Of a DNA stretch of 16,057 bases, positions 1-7,388 are shown in pieces. The notes beneath the pieces are model-generated. The model had not been told where the DNA came from and did not search any database. It saw nothing but the letters and a program-made list of their open reading frames with translations. This DNA comes from Ruminococcaceae bacterium UBA1320 (GTDB taxonomy: Bacteria; Bacillota; Clostridia; Oscillospirales; Ethanoligenentaceae), in the NCBI GenBank assembly GCA_002306975.1, contig DBTI01000170.1:1-16057 (forward strand). The letters run 5' to 3'. The translations under genes were made by a program, and so were the position numbers. How positions within the stretch are numbered: the first letter of the stretch is position 1; every line of letters begins with the position of its first letter.

Positions 1-36
1 TGGGTTCGCGACTTAAAGAAAAACTAAACCTAAAAG

Positions 37-68
37 CCAAACCGCGAACTGCGCCGCCGCAGGCGGTT
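37..68 (-). terminator. possible terminator after TIM44-like gene
   Basis: Directly after the stop codon the minus strand can fold in two mutually exclusive ways. One is a short hairpin CCGCC-TGC-GGCGG (plus 54-66). The other is an outer stem AACCGC/GCGGTT (63-68 with 40-45) followed by a T-rich run. No clean U-tract touches the stem, so a terminator role is weakly supported. Confidence 0.3.
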
Positions 69-915
69 AGCTTTGGGCTACGTCGTCCATGTTGCAGAGT
101 ACCCAATCGTGTTCGCCGTCTGTAATGACAGTGCCGCAATAAGCGCACTGACCGGCTGCATTTACATCGACCGGAGCGCCGCAGTTCGGGCATTTTGTAG
201 TGCTCTTGTTGCTCATCTCGCCGGTCTGGACACCCAGAGAACGCTTAAATTTAAGCTTGTACTGCACATTGTATTCTTTTTTCGGGTCGCCCTTTATGAC
301 CTTTTTGGTATCTTCTTTTATTATATAATCATTGTAACGCGTATTCATAAACACAGTCAAGAATTCATATTTGTCTTCCGCCGCGTAATCGCATAGGAAA
401 GACTCGTTGACGCAAACGTTTTCCATAACATTTATGGTTCCGTTCCTTATAAATTCATCAAGCTGCATCTTGTGCAGATTAAAAAGCTCTTCAGATTCAA
501 ATGGGCGCGCTTTTTTCCAGTCACGCTCTGTCCAGGCATACTGCAGCTGCACAAACACCTGCTCAGCCCACGACAAAAATCTCTCACTTGAAAATTCCGG
601 ATCATGCTCTTTGATTGACTGAATGATCTCATTGTCGCGCGGCTGAACAATGGGAGCCGCCGGCTGACTGAACGAGCCTGCACCCATTCCCATACCTTTT
701 TTGCGTATGTAAAAAATGATAATAGCAATAATTATTATGACGACTATTCCTGTTATTCCGCCGCCGCCAAGCCCTCCTAAAAAGAAAAAACCGCCCATGC
801 CGCCGCCTGAATAACCCCCACCTGTTGTGTGAGTAGTTCCACCCCCGCTGTAATGTGTGTGATTGCCTACAGACGCAGGCAGCCCGTAAAACAGAAATGC
901 CGATAATTTGCCCAT
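67..915 (-). CDS. TIM44-like membrane protein with C-terminal zinc ribbon
   Basis: A 282-residue protein of unknown biological role. The N-terminal 53 residues are rich in glycine with several His and Thr. One membrane helix (about residues 54-70, almost all Ile/Val) is followed by RKK, which predicts a cytoplasmic C-terminus. Residues about 95-235 resemble the TIM44-like (Tim44/MRPL45) domain seen in many bacterial membrane proteins. It has the usual '...RFLSWAEQVFVQLQ..AW' start. The C-terminus holds a treble-clef-like zinc ribbon with Cys242, Cys245, Cys257 and Cys260 (CPNC...CAYC). The start is fixed by AGGAGAG about eight bases before ATG at 915. The gene stands alone with its own upstream region. 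Bacterial TIM44-domain proteins are not known to import mitochondrial-type substrates, so the function is open. Domain assignment is from pattern recognition only. Confidence 0.8.
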   Translation of the reverse strand: MGKLSAFLFYGLPASVGNHTHYSGGGTTHTTGGGYSGGGMGGFFFLGGLGGGGITGIVVIIIIAIIIFYIRKKGMGMGAGSFSQPAAPIVQPRDNEIIQSIKEHDPEFSSERFLSWAEQVFVQLQYAWTERDWKKARPFESEELFNLHKMQLDEFIRNGTINVMENVCVNESFLCDYAAEDKYEFLTVFMNTRYNDYIIKEDTKKVIKGDPKKEYNVQYKLKFKRSLGVQTGEMSNKSTTKCPNCGAPVDVNAAGQCAYCGTVITDGEHDWVLCNMDDVAQS

Positions 916-966
916 ATGTACCCTCTCCTGCTATAATTTCGCCAGATTTCGAGCTATACCTGATTG

Positions 967-975
967 ATTATACCA
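967..975 (-). promoter_or_regulatory. extended -10 promoter candidate for TIM44-like gene
   Basis: On the minus strand TGG-TATAAT forms an extended -10 element about 50 bases before the start codon at 915. No good -35 lies 17 bases upstream. An inverted repeat TACCAC/GTGGTA (971-976 and 990-995) overlaps the -10, so it could be an operator. The rest of the 325-base gap 916-1240 is AT-rich and shows no gene. Confidence 0.45.
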
Positions 976-1201
976 CATAGTGAGATAAAGTGGTAGCTAT
1001 AATATTTCCAACTGAATTGAACAGGTTGTGCATTAAATTTTTAGCTTTACAATACAGTAATTATATTTTTAAAAATAAAAATTGGGGGTATGTTTTCCTT
1101 CTACTTCCGAATTATTATGGAGATATATGAATAAATATTTCATCTGTTTGTTCATTAGACTATAGTCAGTTGATTATTATTTCAATTAATACGAAATACT
1201 T

Positions 1202-1235
1202 AAGCCGCGGTTCCTTTTGCGTGGAACCGCGGCTT
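1202..1235. terminator. strong hairpin after prs, T-run on plus side
   Basis: A perfect 13-bp stem (AAGCCGCGGTTCC with GGAACCGCGGCTT) has an 8-base loop and lies six bases beyond the prs stop codon. Its position says it ends prs transcription on the minus strand, where it is followed by a weak TTAAGTATTT. The better T-run (TTTTGTTTTATT) is on the plus strand, where no gene precedes it. It may work in both directions. Confidence 0.75.
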
Positions 1236-1240
1236 TTGTT

Positions 1241-2371
1241 TTATTCTTTGTTCAATTTTCCAAGCAACTTGTTTATGCGATTGACCGGGTCGAGCAGCTC
1301 ACTCATTGAGCGGTCGTAGTTGAGTGTGTTGACAATGTATGCGATGTATTTTGACATATCAACTTCAGCGTACCACTCTTTTTGCTTTAAATCTTCTTTG
1401 CGATAAATAAGGTTTGTGGTGAAAATCTTTTCAATCAAACCGTTTTTGTAAGCTTCGTCAAACCTTGCAAGCCCCTCTGTGAAAAGGCCGAACGTTGCGA
1501 AAACAAACACGCGGCGCACCTTTTTGGCTTTGAGCTGCTCCGCTATGTCGATAACAGAGTCACCCGACGCGATTATGTCGTCGACAATGATAACATCTTT
1601 GCCCTCAATGCCGCCACCCAGATACTCGTGGCTGATGATCGGGTTGCGCCCGCCGACGATCTTTGCATAGTCACGGCGCTTGTAGAACATGCCAAGGTCA
1701 AGACCAAGCACCGAAGAATAATAAATACAGCGCGACATGCCGCCCTCGTCAGGGGAAATGATCGTAATGTTCTCGCGGTCAATCTTGATATCAGGGACCT
1801 TGTGAACCAGCGCCTTTATCATCTGATATTTAGGCTGCACGCTTTCAAAACCGATAAGCGGAATGGCGTTTTGAACGCGCGGATCGTGCGGGTCGAAGGT
1901 TACAATGTCGGTAACACCCATATGCGCAAGCTCTTGAAGCGCCATAGCACAGTCGAGCGATTCACGCGATACGCGGCGATGCTGACGGCCTTCATAAAGC
2001 ATGGGCATGATGACTGTAATGCGGCGCGCCTTTCCCCCGGCAGCCGCAATGGTGCGCTTCAAATCCTGAAAATGGTCGTCTGGAGACATCGGAACTTCCA
2101 TGCCGTACATGTTGTATTTTACGCCATAGTTGAAAACATCGCAGATGATGAAAAGGTCATGACCGCGCACAGACTTTTTGATGTGGCTCTTTGCCTCACC
2201 GGAGCTGAACCTCGGGCAGCAGGTTTCAATCTGAAACGTACCCTGTTCCGCGTCGCTTCTCCAGTCAAGAAGATATTGGTCAACTCTTGCTGTGATTTCC
2301 TCGCAGCCCCTCATACCGATTAAACCGAGCTGCCCGACAGGTGTTACTAATAAACTTTCCTCAGTCGCCAT
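1241..2371 (-). CDS. prs: ribose-phosphate pyrophosphokinase (PRPP synthetase), long divergent form
   Basis: This enzyme makes phosphoribosyl pyrophosphate from ribose 5-phosphate and ATP. PRPP is the substrate of PurF and of nucleotide salvage. At 376 residues it is longer than the usual 310-320. Family features are visible: EGRQHRR at 127-133 stands where ARQDR is usual; FDPHDPRVQ (159-167) contains the divalent-metal/ATP-region His; SPDEGGMSR spans 206-214; the flexible-loop KRR is at 231-233; and the PRPP-binding loop IIVDDIIASGDS is near 261-272. All key elements are present, so it is probably active. ATG at 2371 has AGAAGG about nine bases upstream. It lies downstream of the pur cluster across a 274-base gap and on the same strand, where purH-purD often sit in clostridia. 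It may be a second, non-canonical paralogue; that depends on the rest of the genome. Confidence 0.93.
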   Translation of the reverse strand: MATEESLLVTPVGQLGLIGMRGCEEITARVDQYLLDWRSDAEQGTFQIETCCPRFSSGEAKSHIKKSVRGHDLFIICDVFNYGVKYNMYGMEVPMSPDDHFQDLKRTIAAAGGKARRITVIMPMLYEGRQHRRVSRESLDCAMALQELAHMGVTDIVTFDPHDPRVQNAIPLIGFESVQPKYQMIKALVHKVPDIKIDRENITIISPDEGGMSRCIYYSSVLGLDLGMFYKRRDYAKIVGGRNPIISHEYLGGGIEGKDVIIVDDIIASGDSVIDIAEQLKAKKVRRVFVFATFGLFTEGLARFDEAYKNGLIEKIFTTNLIYRKEDLKQKEWYAEVDMSKYIAYIVNTLNYDRSMSELLDPVNRINKLLGKLNKE

Positions 2372-2429
2372 TTTACTCTGCCTTCTTTTCAGTTTATAAT
2401 AAATGCGGCTTCCTTGCCATTAACGATTA

Positions 2430-2597
2430 CTATATACAACTGAATAAATAGTTAATATATGAACAATTGTATATAGGTGCGGCTAAACGCCATAACGCGT
2501 GCGAAATTTCGCTAACGCAAACGCACAGGCGCACTACATATAACACAATAGCTTTATGCTAAGGATAGCTATATTAAAAACTTATTGTGTTATATAG
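2430..2597. other. three tandem inverted repeats between purN and prs
   Basis: The 274-base gap 2372-2645 has no gene but three nested or tandem inverted repeats. One is a 13-bp perfect stem (2538-2550 with 2583-2595) whose 32-base loop contains a further ATAGCT/AGCTAT pair. The middle is a GC-rich block with the 12-base palindrome GCGAAATTTCGC (2501-2512), flanked by GTGCG and CGCAC. The third is a 10-bp stem CTATATACAA/TTGTATATAG (2430-2439 with 2467-2476). The block also begins with CTATATA and ends with TATATAG. It could be a structured leader for prs, a terminator region for the pur cluster or a small MITE. None has a clear U-tract. Confidence 0.55.
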
Positions 2598-2645
2598 AAA
2601 TTAAAAATTAAAGCGGAATGGTTTTGTTGTCTCCTACTTTTATAA

Positions 2646-3272
2646 TCACTCAAGGATTAAAACTTTGCCGTTTTCCACTTTAAGCTTTCCGTCGCAGAAA
2701 AGCGACACAGCGCGCGGCAGAATAACCCATTCCGCCTGCTCCATCACGCGGCGCTGAAGTATTTCGGGTGTGTCGCCGTCTTTAACCTCAACTGCCTTTT
2801 GCGCGATGATCGCGCCGCCGTCAACAACTTTGCTGACGAAATGTACCGTAGCGCCCGTCACCTTGACACCGTATTTAAGAGCCTCTTCATGCACGCGAAG
2901 CCCGTAATAACCGGAGCCGCAGAAGGATGGGATGAGTGACGGGTGAATATTGATAATCTGGTTTTCAAATACCGATAAAATTTCATCGCCAAGAATTGAT
3001 AAAAAGCCTGCGAGCACCACAACGTCAGCGCCTGCTTCTTTTAATTTTTCTGTGAGTGCGTGGTCAAAATCCGCCACCGAACTATAGCTTTTGCGTGCCA
3101 CTACATATGCAGGTATGTCATTTTGTTTCGCACGTTCAAGCGCATAAGCGCCTTCTTTTCCCGAAATTACGCAGCAAATGCGCCCATTTCTTATTATGCC
3201 GTTTTTTTGTGCATCAATGAGTGCCTGGAGATTTGTACCGCCGCCGGAAACCAGCACGGCGATTTTCAGCAT
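2646..3272 (-). CDS. purN: phosphoribosylglycinamide formyltransferase
   Basis: GAR transformylase: it transfers the formyl group of 10-formyl-tetrahydrofolate to glycinamide ribonucleotide, giving FGAR in purine synthesis. The 208-residue length is normal. The N-terminal SGGGTNLQAL (9-18) binds the phosphate. Catalytic Asn108 and His110 (INIHPS) and Asp151 (VVDGG) are all present. The loop after HPS reads IPSFCGSGYYGLRVHE instead of the LLPSFPG form of E. coli; I believe this variant is common in clostridial PurN, but I have not checked. The ATG at 3272 lies inside the last codons of purM (shared ATGCTGA, 7-base overlap), so the two are translationally coupled. It is the last purine gene of the run; no purH or purD follows. 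Its folate cofactor links it to folT in the same window. Confidence 0.96.
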   Translation of the reverse strand: MLKIAVLVSGGGTNLQALIDAQKNGIIRNGRICCVISGKEGAYALERAKQNDIPAYVVARKSYSSVADFDHALTEKLKEAGADVVVLAGFLSILGDEILSVFENQIINIHPSLIPSFCGSGYYGLRVHEEALKYGVKVTGATVHFVSKVVDGGAIIAQKAVEVKDGDTPEILQRRVMEQAEWVILPRAVSLFCDGKLKVENGKVLILE

Positions 3273-4297
3273 ATCTCCACACCGTCCTCGCCGCTTGCCA
3301 CACGGCCTATGATATAGGCTTTTTCACCGGCATCGCATAAAAGCTTTACCGCGGCGTCGGCTTTATCCGCGTCTACCGCTATGCACATGCCTATACCCAT
3401 GTTAAAGGTGTTGAACATGTCTCTTTCAGGGACATTTCCGGTTCTTTGAAGCAAACCGAAGATCGGAGGAATCGGGAATGTGCCTTTTGTGATAACGGCT
3501 TTAAGGCCTTCCGGCAACATGCGCGGAATGTTTTCGTAAAAGCCGCCGCCTGTGATATGTGCGATTCCATTGACGCCGATTTCATCAATCAGCTTTAAGA
3601 CAGGTTTTACATAAATACGGGTCGGCGCGATCAGCGCTTCGCCAAGTGTGCAGCCAAGCTCGTCAACATAGGTCGAGAGCTTTTCCGATGTCACGCTGAA
3701 AATTCTGCGAACAAGTGAAAAACCATTGGAATGAACGCCGCTTGAAGCGAGACCGATTAACGCGTCGCCGTCTTTGACCTTTGTGCGGTCAATTATTTTT
3801 GTTTTGTCAACAACACCGACGCAGAAACCGGCGAGGTCATATTCGCTGACCGGATAAAAACCGGGCATCTCTGCTGTTTCACCGCCGACAAGCGCGCAGC
3901 CTGACTGCACGCAGCCTTCCGCGACACCGGAAACAATTGCCGCGATGCGTTCGGGAACATTTTTGCCGCATGCAACATAGTCAAGGAAAAACAGCGGCTT
4001 CGCGCCGGAGCAGACTATATCGTTAGAGCACATCGCAACGCAGTCTATGCCGACCGTGTCGTGCTTATCCATGAGAAAAGCAAGCTTCAATTTTGTTCCG
4101 ACACCATCGGTGCCCGAAACAAGCACAGGGTTTGAGCAGCCTTCGCCAAGCTCGAAAAGCCCGCCGAAGCCGCCTATGCCCGAGAGCACGCCGGATATAT
4201 TTGTGCGGCCCACATGTTCCTTCATCAGTTCAACTGCTCGATATCCCGCGGTAACATCCACGCCGGCGTTTTTGTAGCTTTCACTATAGCTTTTCAT
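3266..4297 (-). CDS. purM: phosphoribosylformylglycinamidine cyclo-ligase (AIR synthetase)
   Basis: It closes the imidazole ring: FGAM plus ATP gives AIR, the fifth purine step. The start chosen is ATG 4297, with GGAGG seven bases upstream; an in-frame ATG at 4333 lacks a site and would add 12 non-homologous residues. From 4297 the protein has 343 residues, the usual PurM length. Visible motifs are SYKNAGVDVTAGYRAVE near the N-terminus (7-23), SGTDGVGTKLKLA (61-73), CSNDIVCSGAKPLFFLDY (90-107), GGETAEMPGFY (138-148), SGVHSNGFSLVR (186-197) and the glycine-rich HITGGGFYENIPR (247-259). It follows purF after 39 bases and overlaps purN by 7. Nothing is missing or unusual. Confidence 0.97.
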   Translation of the reverse strand: MKSYSESYKNAGVDVTAGYRAVELMKEHVGRTNISGVLSGIGGFGGLFELGEGCSNPVLVSGTDGVGTKLKLAFLMDKHDTVGIDCVAMCSNDIVCSGAKPLFFLDYVACGKNVPERIAAIVSGVAEGCVQSGCALVGGETAEMPGFYPVSEYDLAGFCVGVVDKTKIIDRTKVKDGDALIGLASSGVHSNGFSLVRRIFSVTSEKLSTYVDELGCTLGEALIAPTRIYVKPVLKLIDEIGVNGIAHITGGGFYENIPRMLPEGLKAVITKGTFPIPPIFGLLQRTGNVPERDMFNTFNMGIGMCIAVDADKADAAVKLLCDAGEKAYIIGRVASGEDGVEIC

Positions 4298-4336
4298 CAA
4301 TTGACCTCCAGATTTAAATGGCTGTATAAACAACCC

Positions 4337-5761
4337 TTAATTCTCTTTTATTTTTATTTCAAATCTATCTTTGGGGATTTCTTCCGGAACCTCAATCGGA
4401 TATGTGCCGGTAAAACACCCTTTGCAGAATGAACATTTTGAATTCGGCGCAATTTTTTCAAGGTCGGCCGTATCAAGGTAGCCGAGCGTGTCCGCGCCAA
4501 TATTTTTGCAAATTTCATCGACAGACATAAGGCACGCGATAAGCTTATTGCGTGAGTCTATGTCAGTTCCGAAATAGCAGGGATTGCGGAACGGCGGCGA
4601 CGAAACGCGAACATGCACCTGTGTCGCACCTGCTTCTCTTAATAGAGAAACGATGCGTGCGCTCGTTGTGCCGCGGACAATAGAATCATCGACCATGATA
4701 ACGCGCTTGCCTTTTACCGCGCTTGCGAGCGCGTTGAGCTTTATGCGCACCGCGTTGTCGCGCTGCCCCTGTGTCGGCTGGATAAATGTACGCCCTATAT
4801 ATTTATTCTTGATAAATCCAAGACCGTAAGGAATGCCGGACTCGTGCGAGTAACCAAGCGCGGCGTCGATGCCGGAATCGGGAACGCCGACAACGAGGTC
4901 AGCCTCCACCGGATACTGTTCCGCAAGCAGCGCCCCCGCGCGTTGGCGCGCCAAATGCACGCTTTCGCCGTCAATCACCGAATCGGGGCGGGCAAAATAG
5001 ATGTATTCAAAGATACACAGGCTGCTTTTGCCGCCGCAGTGCTCTTTTATGCTTGTAATCTTGCCGTCATGCACGACAACAACTTCACCCGGCTCTACAT
5101 CGCGTTCAAAGGTCGCGCCAATAGAATCAAGCGCGCATGATTCAGAAGCAAAAACAACGCTGTCGCCCAGTTTGCCCATGCAAAGCGGTCTGAAGCCGTT
5201 AGGGTCACGCGCGGCAATTAGCTTTTGCGGAGACATCAGCACAATTGAATAAGCTCCCTTGAGCGTCTTCATTGATTCGACGACCGCTTGCTCTATCGAC
5301 GGTGTTTTCAGCCTGTTTCGGGCGATAATATACGCCATTACCTCTGAGTCATTCGTTGTCTGGAATATCGCTCCGTTAAGTTCGAGCTGATGACGCAGTT
5401 CATACGTATTAACGAGGTTGCCGTTATGGGCGAGCGCTATCGAGCCTTTTGCATATTTCATTACCATAGGCTGAGCATTTTCACGGCTATTGCCACCGGT
5501 CGTTGAATAACGCACGTGACCAATCGCCATGTTACCGCCACCCATGTGGTTTAACATAACCTCATTGAAAACCTCGGGTATCAGTCCCAAATCCTTATGC
5601 GCAAATATTACGCCGCCATCATTGACGGCTATGCCGCAGCTTTCCTGCCCGCGGTGCTGCAGCGCGTAAAGCGCAAGATAGGTCTGATGCGCGGGGTCTA
5701 TCTCCCTATTGACTCCATAGATACCAAATACACCACATTCCTCATGCAGTTCATTCCACAT
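4337..5761 (-). CDS. purF: amidophosphoribosyltransferase (glutamine PRPP amidotransferase)
   Basis: First committed step of purine synthesis: glutamine plus PRPP gives phosphoribosylamine. The protein has 474 residues from ATG 5761 (GGAGG nine bases upstream). A TTG nine bases earlier lies within the Shine-Dalgarno region and is rejected. The N-terminal Ntn-hydrolase glutaminase domain starts after a short propeptide, MWNELHEE, exposing Cys9 (CGVFG). The C-terminal phosphoribosyltransferase domain has the PRPP loop VIMVDDSIVRGTTS (354-367). Cys249, Cys395, Cys446 and Cys449 match the four ligands of the [4Fe-4S] cluster in the B. subtilis-type enzyme, so this is the oxygen-labile Fe-S class rather than the E. 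coli class. It is separated from purC by 203 bases that contain a promoter-like site, so part of its expression may be independent of the purE leader. Confidence 0.97.
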   Translation of the reverse strand: MWNELHEECGVFGIYGVNREIDPAHQTYLALYALQHRGQESCGIAVNDGGVIFAHKDLGLIPEVFNEVMLNHMGGGNMAIGHVRYSTTGGNSRENAQPMVMKYAKGSIALAHNGNLVNTYELRHQLELNGAIFQTTNDSEVMAYIIARNRLKTPSIEQAVVESMKTLKGAYSIVLMSPQKLIAARDPNGFRPLCMGKLGDSVVFASESCALDSIGATFERDVEPGEVVVVHDGKITSIKEHCGGKSSLCIFEYIYFARPDSVIDGESVHLARQRAGALLAEQYPVEADLVVGVPDSGIDAALGYSHESGIPYGLGFIKNKYIGRTFIQPTQGQRDNAVRIKLNALASAVKGKRVIMVDDSIVRGTTSARIVSLLREAGATQVHVRVSSPPFRNPCYFGTDIDSRNKLIACLMSVDEICKNIGADTLGYLDTADLEKIAPNSKCSFCKGCFTGTYPIEVPEEIPKDRFEIKIKEN

Positions 5762-5838
5762 TAAAAACAACCTCCACCTGCACCTGCGGTGAGCAATTCA
5801 CGAGGTATAAATCATATAAAAACACCCCGCCGCCGCGC

Positions 5839-5867
5839 ACTATATCAAACCGTAAACTTGTCCGCAA
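5839..5867 (-). promoter_or_regulatory. internal sigma-A-type promoter candidate before purF
   Basis: On the minus strand TTGCGG-N17-TATAGT stands about 78 bases ahead of the purF ATG, inside the purC-purF gap. The -10 matches five of six consensus bases; the -35 matches TTG plus little else. An inverted repeat CTTGTCC/GGACAAG (5857-5863 with 5873-5879, nine-base loop) covers the -35 and could be an operator. No B. subtilis-type PurBox was recognised. Confidence 0.5.
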
Positions 5868-5964
5868 TTTGTGGACAAGGAATTCACCCAAATAGCTACC
5901 CATCGCGACAAAAAGCTTTAAATCAAATCAAAGCCAAATCGCGTCTTGCCTGCAGTGCAACTGC

Positions 5965-6675
5965 TTATTCACCAAATAGGCGCTTGAGAATTTCCTGATA
6001 TGCGTCCTCGACCTTGCCAAGATCGCGTCTGAAACGGTCTTTGTCAAGCTTCTCGTGTGTTTTGATATCCCAAAGGCGGCAGGTATCGGGAGAAATTTCG
6101 TCAGCGAGAATAATCTTGCCGTCGGTTGTTCTGCCGAATTCAAGCTTAAAATCAACAAGCTCGATTCCAACGCCCTTGAAATACTCTTTAAGAAGATCGT
6201 TGATCTTAAAGGTAAGGCTGTCTATTGTGTCGAGCTCTTCTTGTGTCGCGAGCTTCATTGCGAGCGCGTGATAACTGTTAATCATCGGGTCACCAAGCGC
6301 ATCGTCCTTGTAGGAATATTCAAGAACAGGACATGCCAGCTCTGTGCCCTCTGGGATTCCAAGCTTTTTTGACATGCTGCCTGCCGCGATGTTGCGAACA
6401 ATAACCTCAAGAGGAACAATGGTAACCTTCTTGACTATCGTTTCGCGCTCTGAAATTTCTTCAACGAAATGTGTCGGCACGCCTTTTTCTTCAAGCATTT
6501 TCATAAGATAGTTGGTAACGCGGTTATTAATTACGCCTTTGCCCTTTATTGTGCCTTTTTTCAGTCCGTTAAACGCTGTCGCATCGTCTTTGTAATCAAC
6601 GATGAAAAGTTCCGGGTCGTCTGTTTTGAAAACCTTCTTAGCTTTGCCTTCATAGATTTGTTCGAGTTTTTTCAT
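5965..6675 (-). CDS. purC: phosphoribosylaminoimidazole-succinocarboxamide synthase (SAICAR synthetase)
   Basis: It joins CAIR and aspartate with ATP to give SAICAR. The 236-residue length is typical of the stand-alone bacterial enzyme. Both family signatures are present: PLEVIVRNIAAGS at 88-100 and LVDFKLEFG at 173-181, followed by the active-site stretch ADEISPDTCRLWD (191-203). The N-terminus (LEQIYEGKAKKVF) is the usual glycine-rich ATP-binding start. ATG 6675 has GGAGG upstream within the end of purE and overlaps the purE stop as ATGA, a four-base overlap that implies translational coupling. The order purE-purC agrees with consecutive reactions (NCAIR to CAIR to SAICAR). No anomalies. 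Confidence 0.97.
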   Translation of the reverse strand: MKKLEQIYEGKAKKVFKTDDPELFIVDYKDDATAFNGLKKGTIKGKGVINNRVTNYLMKMLEEKGVPTHFVEEISERETIVKKVTIVPLEVIVRNIAAGSMSKKLGIPEGTELACPVLEYSYKDDALGDPMINSYHALAMKLATQEELDTIDSLTFKINDLLKEYFKGVGIELVDFKLEFGRTTDGKIILADEISPDTCRLWDIKTHEKLDKDRFRRDLGKVEDAYQEILKRLFGE

Positions 6676-7169
6676 ATACTCTGCACCTCCGCTTGAATTT
6701 TCGAATCCTTTTCTATTACTGATTCCATCATTTGCTTTTTCATTGCAACAAGTTTTTTTGCAAGACCGTCGTCAGTTAAGGCGAGAATCTGAGCCGCCAA
6801 AATTGCCGCGTTGTCGCCGCCGTTGATTGCCACCGTGGCAACAGGAACGCCCGACGGCATCTGCACTGTCGATAAAAGAGCGTCGAGCCCGTCAAGTGTT
6901 GACGATTTTATCGGAATACCGATAACCGGAAGCGTTGTGCGCGCCGCAAGCGCGCCTGCAAGATGCGCCGCTTTGCCCGCCGCCGCGATGATTACGCCAA
7001 AGCCGTTAACCGCCGCCTGGTTGGCAAAAGCCGCCGCGCCGTCCGGTGTGCGATGCGCCGATATGACGTGTGCTTCAACCTCGATACCAAGACCTTTAAG
7101 TGTCTCAATACATCCTTTTACAACTGGCATGTCACTGTCGCTGCCCATGATAACTGCTGCTTTTTTCAT
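6672..7169 (-). CDS. purE: 5-(carboxyamino)imidazole ribonucleotide mutase
   Basis: PurE converts N5-CAIR to CAIR. The ATG at 7169 is chosen because AGGAGG lies eight bases upstream and the protein then begins MKKAAVIMGSDSD as in other PurE proteins; a further upstream in-frame ATG would add 25 unrelated residues across the leader and terminator. Length is 165 residues. GSDSD (9-13), SAHRTP (37-42) and AAGKAAHLAG (63-72) are visible; the AAHLAG form resembles the bacterial class I mutase rather than the class II AIR carboxylase. Class I enzymes normally need PurK to supply N5-CAIR, and no purK lies in this window. It is the first gene of the purine run and sits directly behind a terminator-containing leader, so its expression is probably attenuated. 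Confidence 0.96.
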   Translation of the reverse strand: MKKAAVIMGSDSDMPVVKGCIETLKGLGIEVEAHVISAHRTPDGAAAFANQAAVNGFGVIIAAAGKAAHLAGALAARTTLPVIGIPIKSSTLDGLDALLSTVQMPSGVPVATVAINGGDNAAILAAQILALTDDGLAKKLVAMKKQMMESVIEKDSKIQAEVQSI

Positions 7170-7230
7170 TGTTTCAACCTCCTGTTGTCGCCGCATAGCG
7201 GCCCCGGTCAAGTTCCATTTAAAATCCAGA

Positions 7231-7263
7231 AGAAAAAAAGACACTTCTTAAGAAGTGTCTTTT
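7231..7263 (-). terminator. intrinsic terminator/attenuator in the purE leader
   Basis: Plus 7236-7263 is a 28-base perfect palindrome. On the minus strand it gives the stem AGACACTTC with GAAGTGTCT around a TTAA loop, followed at once by seven Ts. It lies about 60 bases before the purE start and well after the upstream SPFH gene (stop at 7566). The first arm could instead pair with GAGGTGTT in the leader (plus 7375-7382; eight pairs, two of them G-U), which would free the terminator. This is the geometry of a transcription attenuator. Confidence 0.85.
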
Positions 7264-7313
7264 GCTTGCAATTATGCCTTGCCTGATTTTTCAGTAAAAC
7301 AATATGAACTATG

Positions 7314-7388
7314 TGTGCAGAATTCAAGACTTGATGATATAGACCCCTTGTCCTCGATCTTTGACGACAAGCCTAACACCTCCGCACA
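7314..7388 (-). ncRNA. structured purE leader, possible riboswitch (unassigned)
   Basis: On the minus strand a closing helix TGTGCGGA/TCTGCACA (7381-7388 with 7314-7321, one G-U) encloses about 60 bases. These contain a second helix CTTGTC/GACAAG (7366-7371 with 7347-7352) and a weak third one, TCAA-GTC-TTGA (7323-7333). It is followed after roughly 50 bases by the purE terminator. I looked for the conserved cores of the purine, PRPP/ykkC and ZTP riboswitches and did not find them. It could be a new or divergent aptamer, a protein-binding leader, or a small RNA such as 6S RNA. Helices were found by eye and not folded by computer. Confidence 0.45.

Noticed and set aside
1628..2323. Long plus-strand open frame (231 codons) over prs
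   Set aside because: Antisense to a well-conserved PRPP synthetase; no family motif and no ribosome site. It is a shadow of the GC-rich codon pattern.
5762..5770. TTG at 5770 as purF start
   Set aside because: It would place the start codon within the Shine-Dalgarno itself. ATG 5761 gives normal spacing and a propeptide of normal length before Cys9.
7170..7244. N-terminal extension of purE from an ATG at 7244
   Set aside because: It would begin inside the terminator palindrome; AGGAGG and homology both point to 7169.
7314..7388. Purine, PRPP (ykkC-type) or ZTP riboswitch in the purE leader
   Set aside because: The conserved core bases of these classes as I know them are not visible; kept as an unassigned structured leader.
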